64,000 nt of DNA from Purpureocillium takamizusanense (lineage: Eukaryota; Ascomycota; Sordariomycetes; Hypocreales; Ophiocordycipitaceae): contig NC_063074.1 of NCBI RefSeq assembly GCF_022605165.1, positions 1,577,501 through 1,641,500 of the forward strand, in the 5' to 3' direction. The position numbers were made by a program, and so were the translations under genes. This document shows positions 56,460 to 64,000 of the stretch, piece by piece. Within the stretch, counting starts at the first letter, position 1. Every line of letters starts with the position of its first letter. The notes under the pieces were generated by a model, which saw only the letters and a list, made by a program, of their open reading frames with translations, had not been told where the DNA came from and did not search any database.

Positions 56460-58027
56460 ATGATGAAGTTTGTCAAGAGCGGCGCCCCGATCGTCGCGGC
56501 TCTGAGCGGCATCATTTCCCCAAAGGACCTCAATGTCGACAGTCCAAGTACGTGCAGTCATTCAGATACGATCCTGCGTCCAACGTGCCTTATACTGACG
56601 AAGCACGCAGCTTCTATTCGCAACGTTGCAGCAACCGTAGCCCACGATGCCATGAGCTATTACAAGGGCAACGTCACCACTGATCCCAACTCCGTGGTAG
56701 GTCCGCAAACCGTTCATACCCCAAGGCTTTTGCTAATGGACGCCCTCAGGATATCGGAGACGTCCCTGACCCGTACTACTGGTGGGTGGCCGGCGCCCTC
56801 TGGGGCGCAATGCTGGACTATTATCACTACACCGAGGATCCCAGCTACAACGACGTCGTGCTGCAAGCCCTGTTGCATCCCACCAATCTGGCGCCGACTT
56901 TCAACTATGTTCCCAAGGAACATGCCAAAGAGGAGGGCAATGACGATCTCTTCTTCTGGGGCTCTGCAGTCATGTCTGCTGCGGAGCGCAACTTCCCGCA
57001 ACCCGACGCCAAGGCCCCTGCCTGGATCGACATTGCTGCCAACGTGTTCAATTCACTCGTCAGCCGCTGGGATGCCGGCAACTGCAATGGCGGGCTGCTG
57101 TGGCAGATCTACGCCGACAACCCCAACGGCATGACGTACAAGAACTCAATCAGCAATGGTGGCCTGTTCCAGCTGGCTGCGCGACTGGCGAGGGCGACAG
57201 GCAACCAGACGTATCTCGACTGGGCGGAAAAGGCTTGGGATTGGTCTGCCCAAGTAGGCATCATCGACCCGACCAGCTACCACATCTACGACGGCGTCGA
57301 CATCAAGACCTCGTGCAAGCAAGTCAACAAGGCCTCCTTCACCTACACGAGCGGCGTCTTCATCTACGGCGCTGCTGTCATGGCCAACCATACGGGCAAG
57401 AGTGAGTGGGTAGACCGCACTAGCAAGCTCATCGACGGCGCCAGTTGGTTCTTCCAGGACAGCGGCAAGTCCAAGAATGTCATGTACGAAGCAGCCTGTG
57501 AGCCCAACGACAAGTGCAACTACGACATGATCACATTCAAGGGCTACCTGTCGCGGTTCATGTGGCAGACATCGGTCATGCTGCCTTCGCTGCGCAAGAA
57601 GATTGAGGACTACATGCTGCCGTCCGTCAAGGCCGCTGCCTCCGTCTGCACAGGAGGCAAGACCGGACGCGAGTGTGGGATGAAGTGGTACACGGGCTCG
57701 TTTGACAACAAGGCGGGTCTGGGCCCGCAAATGTGCGCGCTCGAGGCCATCCAGGGCTTGCTCATCCACCAAGCCGAAGCGCCCCTCCAGGGTGACGCCA
57801 TCAAGCACGTCCGCGAAGCCAAGTGGAAGCCCATCGACACCTACAAGACTGATGTGGCGGAGACGAGCAAGCGCGACGCACCTGATGCGCCGCGGACGTC
57901 GCGCCGCGATGTCTCCTCACCAACCAAGAAGTCTGACGCCGCCGGCCGGTTCCCCCCGGGCGGCTCGGCCTTGGCGCTGGTCGTACTCGGTCTGGCCACG
58001 ACGGCTATGACTTGGGCCATGGCATGA
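56460..58027 (+). CDS. GH76 endo-alpha-1,6-mannanase-like protein (Dfg5/Dcw1 family), GPI-anchored
   Basis: Exons 56460-56547, 56611-56696 and 56750-58027 give 483 residues. Dfg5/Dcw1 proteins are GPI-anchored surface enzymes thought to transfer GPI-linked wall proteins onto wall glucan. The catalytic Asp pair is visible at Asp123-Asp124 in GNDDLFFWGSAVMSAAE. Further family stretches are SRWDAGNCNGGLLWQIY, then YKNSISNGGLFQLAARLAR and FTYTSGVFIYGAAVMAN. Multiple Cys residues (ACEPNDKCNYD, VCTGGKTGREC) fit an extracellular fold. The N-terminus is a weak signal peptide, and the C-terminus (SALALVVLGLATTAMTWAMA) is a GPI-type tail. Introns are 63 and 53 bases. Confidence 0.92.
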
Positions 58028-58376
58028 TCATTTCCCCGGCCTGACTCGGATATGAGGTGGGAAGGCGTCGTCAATTTTCATTGAGTATATAATCCTGTAA
58101 ATATCTCACTAGAAAGCACAGTACAGACGCGCACGAGAAAGGCTTGCGAGAAAAGGGCGTTGGGGATGGGAATGGGAAATTGACATTGAAGCAAAGACTG
58201 GGAACATGCATTAGCACATTCATCAAGATGTAAACTGTTCATATCTAATCATCTATGGCATAACCAAAGGCCCCTTTGTGAGCCCCTCGTGCCGGTCATT
58301 GCAAGTCAATGGGCGGAGACGACCCTCGACCGTACTCGGGCTTTTGCTTCTATGGCAGCGATTGACGCGCACGAGT
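58028..58376. other. Convergent 3' spacer
   Basis: These 349 bases, AT-rich, separate the GH76 stop from the HIS5 stop. They hold the 3' UTRs and nothing else visible. Confidence 0.6.
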
Positions 58377-59846
58377 CTATGCTACAACGGCGTTTGCCTT
58401 CTGCTCCTTTTTCTCCTCGTCTGCCGTTGCGTCAACGGCGGTGCCCTCGCCCCTCACCTCGGCCAGCTGCCTCCGCAGCGACTCGAGCAGCCGCGTCACC
58501 TCGTCCTCGGTCCCGACGGTGATGCGCAGGCAGCCGGTGCAGCCGTGCTCCTTGCCGCGGAAGCGGACGACGACGCCCTTGGTCTCGGCCAGACGCTCGT
58601 AGACGGCGAGGGCGACGACGTTGTCGGGCCGGCCCGCGGCGTCGAGCATCTCGTAGAGCAAGAAGTTGCTCTCGGTGCCGCCGCGCAGGCGGCCGACGCC
58701 GGGGATGAGGGGCATCTCGCGCAGCAGGCGGTCGCGCTGGGCGACGATGCGCTGGCGGTTGGCGCGCATGACGGCGAGGCCGTCGGGACCGAGGGCGTAG
58801 GCGGCGAGGGCGCTGGTGGGGCTGGAGATGTTGTAGGGGGCCTTGAGGGAGTTGAGCAGGCGGGCGACGGGGGCGCTGGCGAAGGCGGCGCCGAGGCGGA
58901 TGCCGGCCAGGCCAAAGGCCTTGGAGAGGGTCTGCATGACGACGAGGTTGGGGTACTCGGCGACGAGCTCGGCGAGGGAGGCGGCCTCGGGGGCGAAGTC
59001 GATGTAGGCCTCGTCGACGACGACGATGCCGTTCCACGTGGGGTGGGCGAGGACGCGCTCGACGTCGCGCTTGGCGAGCAGGGAGCCCGTGGGGTTGCCG
59101 GGGGAGCAAAAGTAGGCGAGCTTGACCGAGTTGGACTCGTCGGCGAGGGCGTCGAGCACGGCGGGGACGTCGAGGGCGAAGCCGGGCGCGGGGAGCAGGG
59201 GCACCTTGACGAGGCCGACGTCGTTGACCTGGGCCGAGACCGAGTACATGCCGTACGTGGGGGGGCAGGTCAGGACGCGGTCGCGGCCGGGGACGCAGAA
59301 GCAGCGCAGCAGGGCGTCGATGGCCTCGTCGCTGCCGACGCCGACGAAGAGGTTGTCCGGGGTGATGGCGCGGGGGGTGTGCGCGTGCGCGTTGCGCAGG
59401 TCGCAGAGGCGCTGCTTGAGCTCGCGCTGGTGGGGGTCGGGGTAGCGGTGCAGGCCGAGGGGATCGAAGAGCGGCGTCGACGAGGGGCCCGCGGGGGACG
59501 AGGACGAGGCGGAGGCGGAGGAGGTGCTGGCGGCGTCTTTCGGGGCGAGGGACGGGCCGAAGGCATTTTCGTTGGCGTCGAGGAGGATGTTTGTGCCGTC
59601 GTCTTTGTAGTCACTGTATCATGCGCAAGTAGGGCTTGTCAGTCCAAGCATCGGTTGATAATTACGCAGTTTGGGAACTACGACGATCACCAAAACCAGC
59701 AAAAGCCAGGGGGCAAGAGGGGGAAACACGGCGAGAAGGGGCGGCGGCAGCAGCGGGCGGCAATCGTCATACTCTCTTGCGCAGCGGTACGGCTGCAGTG
59801 CCAGGATGTTGGGCCGCGCGCAGGTGTCGAGGTTAAACGGCGACAT
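58377..59846 (-). CDS. HIS5: Histidinol-phosphate aminotransferase
   Basis: Minus-strand exons are 59846-59773 and 59613-58377, giving 436 residues. The enzyme is a PLP-dependent class-II-type aminotransferase that converts imidazole acetol phosphate to histidinol phosphate in histidine synthesis. Landmarks are NILALQPYRCARD at the exon junction, then LLDANENAFGPSL, HRYPDPHQRELKQRL and FVGVGSDEAIDALLR. Downstream come SPGNPTGSLL, VDEAYIDFA, the PLP-lysine motif TLSKAFGLAGIRLG, and RITVGTEDE. A Ser/Ala-rich insertion of about 25 residues lies between NENAFGPSL and HRYPD, longer than in yeast. Coding sequence is extremely GC-rich at third positions. The intron is 159 bases. Confidence 0.95.
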
Positions 59847-61593
59847 GGCGGGCGACGGGGAATTGGGGTTGGCGACGCAATTGACGAGCAGCCTCTACGT
59901 TCTGGAGGAAGAAGGGGAGTCGGTATCGTGAGGCGGCGGCGGGAGAAAGGAGAGGGCGAGGGCGGGATGGCGGGATGGCGGGATGGGACGCTGTTGAAAA
60001 AGAACTGGAGGTCATCAGCGATAAGATATGGCGGGAGTGACTGATGAGTGAGTGAGTGCCGCGCCGACGCCGGAGAGCGGGGTGGGGGGACGGGAGTCAC
60101 TGAGCTGACTTGCAGGAGCCCGCCCAACGGCTTGACTGCCCTACACGAGGGGGCCTCCACTGAGCTCAGCTGCTGAGTGCCCGCCCCGTGTTTCGGCCCG
60201 GTGCCCAGGTGGGCCCCCGGCCGCCGTGGTGGAGCATCCACTCCCTAGCAGCGAGCCGGTGGCCGGCCGAGGGAGGCCCCGGAGCCGCATCTCTCTCCGT
60301 CCAATGGCGGCCGACTGCAGTGAATGCTCTTTTTTTCAGTCTATTTTACACAGCATCCGATGCGGGAATCATCGCCAACCCTGCAGATAGTCAATTGTCG
60401 TTTGACTGTGGTTATCCTCGCCCTTTAAACCTCACAGGGGTGACATGAAGCGAATGTTCAATGAGTATCACTATTCGCAGTCTTGCGTTTTTTCGTTTTC
60501 GGAGGACAGTGTGGCACTGTAGGTCGGGCTTGGCACATAGGGCTCGGAGGTGTGAACATGGAAAGAAAATGTGTGGATGCAAATGGTGCTGGGCCATCTA
60601 ACATCCGGATCAGCAAGTCAAGGAAAGCATGGTCGCAAGGACATCCGCTCCAATAGACCATTGCGATGCTTCATGGCGATAAATACACGGGCCACTTGAG
60701 ACGTAAGGGTCGTGTTGGGCATGCTTGGAGACCGCCCGGCTGCCTTTGGGTTTTGGCTCCGGCGCCGTCGACGGCAACATCTCCTGTGGCTTCCGCGTCG
60801 ACAGATTGCGCGCCTCCCTCGGCGGCATCTACACTGACGGAGACACACACTCAGCTACGGAATAGACGAAATGTCTCGAGACTATCGACGCCCCGTCCGG
60901 AACCCTGTTCTCTCACAGTCCGAGAGAGGCTCCGGCGGCGGCGACTACGTGGGGCCCTGTGCTGTGGCCGACGCCGCGCGCGGGGGTAGGTCTATTACAA
61001 GCACCCATCTTCTCGGCTGCACAGCTTGGTCTAGAAGCCCTGTGGAACTGTTCAAGCGGGTCTTTGGACTGACCTGCCGAGCAGGTGCCGCGAAACATGC
61101 GAAGAGGGGGGAGCGGCTCACCCTCAGGTCAACCGGGATCAATGCTCAGGCTTCAACCATCTCGCCACGAGCAGCGTCGAGAACTTGGGGCAAGAACAAA
61201 TGAAAATTGGCATATTCAGTGCAGGAACGAGGAGTTTTGGCATCTTGCTTTCTGCCACCCACGCGACTGTTGAGCGAAGCTGGGGTGATTAAGGTTTGTC
61301 GCATATTCAGCTCCCGCGCTGTCGCAAAGACGCGGCGTCTAGCCTCCCAACCCTGGAGTCTCGATCCATGGCCACTGCCAACGACCAGAGGCACGAGAGC
61401 CTGCAGACGATAAGATTCACGCCGAAGCATGCAGGTATAAATAAGTCCTTGGTTTGCGGCCGTTGCGTTCTGTCAGAGCAGGATTCGAAGCAACGACGGT
61501 GATGGTTGTAAGATCGCTGCTATCCTGCACTTGCATCCCCAAAAGACACTTCATTCCCCACTAGCCAGTTCTAACACCTGATCCTCGCCCGTC
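59847..61593. other. Gene-poor spacer (1.7 kb)
   Basis: This spacer should contain the HIS5 promoter on the left and the promoter of the secreted protein gene on the right. ORFs of 85-110 codons have no recognisable content. Confidence 0.5.
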
Positions 61594-62421
61594 ATGCAAG
61601 TCAAGGTGGCTCTCCTGGCGCTTTCATCCGCCTGTTTGATCGAGTATGGTGCTGCGAGGCTCTGCAACCCCAAAGACATATCCAACAAAGACGTGTCTGG
61701 GTGCGAATGCAAGGACACCAAGACGGGTTGCTCCAGCACCTGCACCTACTGCGCTTCGGACCCCATCTTCGAGACCAAGGGCGTCAAGGACTGCAAGAGC
61801 GGATGCACAGAGTCACAGACAAACTGCACGGGCTGCGGGCTCTACTTCCACACCGTGTGCGACTGCATAAAGCACGGGGGATGCGAAAATACGGCGGCCG
61901 GCGGCGTCATCATGCCCGGACCGGCCCCGATCTGGATCTACGACGACCACGACCCCAAGGACCCCCTCATCACCACGACCGAGTTCCTGCCCGGCATCCT
62001 CCAGATGCGCGGCAGCCACGAGCGCGGCTGGACCTACGCGCAGGAGCACTACAAGCCGCAGTCGCAGGCCGTCTTCCTCAACTCGGCCCGGGCGAGGAAG
62101 ATGGAGCACGTCCACATCCACGTCTGCAGGAGCCGCAACGCCCAGACGGCCAAGAACCTCGCCGACGAGCACATCCAGAGCTCGACGAGCCTCATCAAGA
62201 CGGTCAAGGAGCCGGAGCTGTACTGCCTCGGCGTGAACCACAGCGTCACCATCACCAACTTCGCGGGGGCCCTCTCCAACTGGCTCGCCAAGCTGCCCGT
62301 GGAAACGCCTCCCATCTGCAAGGACCTGGTGGGCGCGGGCATCCTGCAGGACACCCACGGTCGGACTTGGGCGTGCGCCTCGAAGCACAGGAAGGGCCCA
62401 CAGGACATGTTTTGTCAATGA
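61594..62421 (+). CDS. Secreted Cys-rich protein with CDP-diacylglycerol pyrophosphatase-like (HIT-like) region
   Basis: A single exon encodes 275 residues. A signal peptide (VALLALSSACLIEYGAA) is followed by about 80 residues with 13 cysteines (GCECKDTKTGCSSTCTYC, DCKSGC, NCTGCG, VCDCIKHGGC). From about residue 108 a different, nearly Cys-free region begins. It contains QSQAVFLNSARARKMEHVHIHVC, with His172, His174 and His176 forming an HxHxH motif. That layout (a NSxxxR stretch just before HxHIHxxC) resembles bacterial CDP-diacylglycerol pyrophosphatase (Cdh), a relative of the HIT nucleotide-binding fold. Additional cysteines near the end (PPICKDL, WACAS, MFCQ) fit a secreted, disulfide-bonded protein. 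Enzyme activity is inference. Confidence 0.75.
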   Translation: MQVKVALLALSSACLIEYGAARLCNPKDISNKDVSGCECKDTKTGCSSTCTYCASDPIFETKGVKDCKSGCTESQTNCTGCGLYFHTVCDCIKHGGCENTAAGGVIMPGPAPIWIYDDHDPKDPLITTTEFLPGILQMRGSHERGWTYAQEHYKPQSQAVFLNSARARKMEHVHIHVCRSRNAQTAKNLADEHIQSSTSLIKTVKEPELYCLGVNHSVTITNFAGALSNWLAKLPVETPPICKDLVGAGILQDTHGRTWACASKHRKGPQDMFCQ

Positions 62422-63294
62422 CGAGCTGGGTTGCGTACAATATACGTAAAATTCTTCAGTACAAGTACAACTGCCATTGCAACTGTCTGGGGCCCCACGA
62501 CCCTGGTTACGTGGAATACTTGAAATCCATGCCAAATACGAGTTACGTTAGAGATCAAAAACACTTGTTCGCATTCATCATAGAAACTACTACCACTGCG
62601 TCGTGGTTATCATCATCAGCAGAATGATGTGAGCATAATGTCAGAGGGAGCCTTATCGACGACGGGTGGCATTTTTAGTACGTGTAGAATGCTATCGCAC
62701 ATCATGTCGTTGACATACGACAACCGCAAACCACATCGCATCCCCACTAGAGACCAGCCGTATATTATAGAGACGTGATGTGCTTATGTTATTGGTTTTG
62801 GCCTGTGCGGTATAAAAGGGGGCCCGGATATCAAGTAACGCTCAGTTCGGACCGAATGGATGGTGACGTGTCTCCACGACAAGACTCGGAGGCCTTACCA
62901 TATCCTTATGCCTTCCGTAGAAGACGCGCTCTACAAGTGGGATGATTGCTTGACAGGACATGACGGCACGCATCTCAAAGCGATGACATTTTTTCGAAGC
63001 GCAGCGCAGCCTTTGATATTGCAATGTTGATGGGCCCCATTGGTACACGACGTTGCGGTATTAAGGGCGACACACCAAGTACGTATGCCTCTGATTAGTT
63101 TGAGCAATTGCATTTGCGTGTGTGGCGTAATCGCCCCGAGCAAGGCAGCAGAGTTCATGATGAGCAGGCCAATGCTGCATGTATAAATGCCACGGTCCTT
63201 GCCTTCGACAATCTCAATGGCTCCCCTGCTACCTCTCATCGAATACATCCCGCACACCCGGATTCAAACAACACCACCTACACACCACACAGCA
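62422..63294. other. Spacer upstream of a small secreted-protein gene
   Basis: This 0.87 kb spacer is AT-rich at 62430-62640, the probable 3' UTR of the preceding gene. GGTATAAA at 62810 and ATGTATAAATG at 63178 are TATA-like; the latter lies about 115 bases before the next start codon and is the likelier promoter element. No gene was seen. Confidence 0.45.
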
Positions 63295-63717
63295 ATGAAG
63301 TCTTGGGCTCTCTATCTGCTGGCGCTCTGCCCTTTGGCCCTTGCCGGCGAAATGTGGGAAGTCAAAGAGGGGGTGAGCCGAACAGCTTCGATCCGCGCCC
63401 CGAGCATGTCTGACATGAAGCCCGAATCATAGATCTGCTTTTTCGACGACGAGATGCCCCTGCCCTGCGAGCCGGGGTTCTATTGCGGAGTTGAGGTTGG
63501 CAACAAGACGACCCAGCTCATGATCTGTCCCGATGAGTATCCCGTAAGCATCTCATCTCGCGGGCAACATACGCGAACATCCGTCAATGAGGAAAATAAA
63601 CGCCTGGTGTGAGCTGACTACTGGGATTTGCAGTGCAGGCCGGAGCCTGGCCGCGAGACGAGCAAATGCTGGATGACGTTTCGGAACGGCCGGAACCAGA
63701 GCGTGAAATGCGACTGA
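63295..63717 (+). CDS. Small secreted cysteine-rich protein, 90 residues
   Basis: Exons 63295-63372, 63433-63543 and 63634-63717, all in phase 0, give 90 residues. The signal peptide (MKSWALYLLALCPLALAG) precedes a mature part of about 72 residues with seven cysteines (ICFFDDEMPLPCEPGFYCG, MICPDEYPC, SKCWMT, VKCD) and two N-glycosylation sites (NKTT, NQSV). Introns are 60 and 90 bases with GTGAGC and GTAAGC donors. No family is recognised. Exons this small would be easily overlooked. Its position among other secreted Cys-rich genes suggests an effector-like or surface-interaction role, which is inference. Confidence 0.75.
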
Positions 63718-64000
63718 GGGCAACGACGAGAGAACGAACAGGCCGCGCGGGGTGTGTGTGGTTCAACATCATCGATGCAAGCTGGTGCAGCAGGTCTTCC
63801 TGCGATCAAGAGGGGCCGGTGGCCGCGGCCAGTTTTTGCTGAGCAGGATCATGAGTTCCGGGTCAGGCACTTCAACAGTCGCTGTGGCGTTGATGGACGC
63901 CGTTGCAGAACGGCTTGTTCTTGTTTCGACTCTCCAGAGAATACATCTTTGTACTTGCGGTCGATGATGCTATGCATGGTTGTGTGTGTGTGTGTGCGTG
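63718..64000. other. Right-end flank with TG microsatellite
   Basis: This is the 3' flank of the small secreted-protein gene. A TG dinucleotide run lies at about 63980-63996 at the window edge. No gene is visible. Confidence 0.5.

Noticed and set aside
56263..56463. Hydrophobic frame upstream of GH76 that could look like a signal anchor
   Set aside because: It has no ATG (it begins at TTG), is preceded by stops and is out of phase with the gene; the hydrophobicity comes from T-rich leader DNA.
55854..57134. 426-codon plus-strand frame ahead of the GH76 gene
   Set aside because: It runs in the wrong phase through the GH76 exons, its first part is a pyrimidine-rich leader, and the spliced GH76 model explains the region with conserved motifs.
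58278..60044. 588-codon plus-strand frame opposite HIS5
   Set aside because: It is antisense to the very GC-rich HIS5 exons, Gly/Glu/Val-biased, and carries no domain.

Overview
This 64 kb window comes from the nuclear genome of a filamentous ascomycete, most likely a Sordariomycete and plausibly of the order Hypocreales. The evidence is short GT-AG introns of about 50-160 bases, GC-rich coding sequence, lineage-typical genes (KapC-type bZIP, fungal MscL, Dfg5/Dcw1-type GH76 enzyme, SUR7/PalI protein) and gene spacing of 1-3 kb. The genus is not determined. I resolved 22 protein-coding genes with exon coordinates, plus one broken gene and one doubtful small ORF. I found no rRNA, convincing tRNA or CRISPR.

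Region 0.2-17.2 kb is dense with housekeeping genes: sterol C4-methyl oxidase (ERG25), a pterin-carbinolamine dehydratase with a possible mitochondrial presequence, an ochratoxinase-like amidohydrolase, the bZIP factor KapC, then ARP5, DAD4 and IES6 in a row, GOT1, and profilin. ARP5 and IES6 encode the two partners of one INO80 chromatin-remodelling module, and only the 72-residue kinetochore gene DAD4 lies between them.

Region 17-40 kb holds a disordered conserved fungal protein, the R-SNARE YKT6, the 1962-residue tandem-cassette helicase SLH1 (ASCC3 type), a divergent Rab GTPase, a SUR7/PalI membrane protein and a mechanosensitive channel of the MscL family. Most genes here serve membrane traffic or the cell surface.

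Region 40-64 kb is looser and more accessory. It has two GPI-anchor candidates that look like diverged paralogues, a GT17 glycosyltransferase, a GH76 wall mannosidase and HIS5, separated by long gene-poor spacers. Four secreted cysteine-rich proteins are scattered among them: a 10-Cys protein with a Kex2-type site, a repeat-built protein broken by an apparent frameshift, a Cys-rich protein fused to a region resembling CDP-diacylglycerol pyrophosphatase (HIT-like), and a 90-residue protein. This stretch also carries at least two, probably three, diverged copies of a dispersed repeat with RIP-like substitutions. A 9-base motif, TACTTCGTA, recurs at 12 non-coding places across the window.

All calls come from reading the sequence and from remembered family features. 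No database search was run. Exon joins were chosen by frame, splice-site sequence and agreement with known family motifs.
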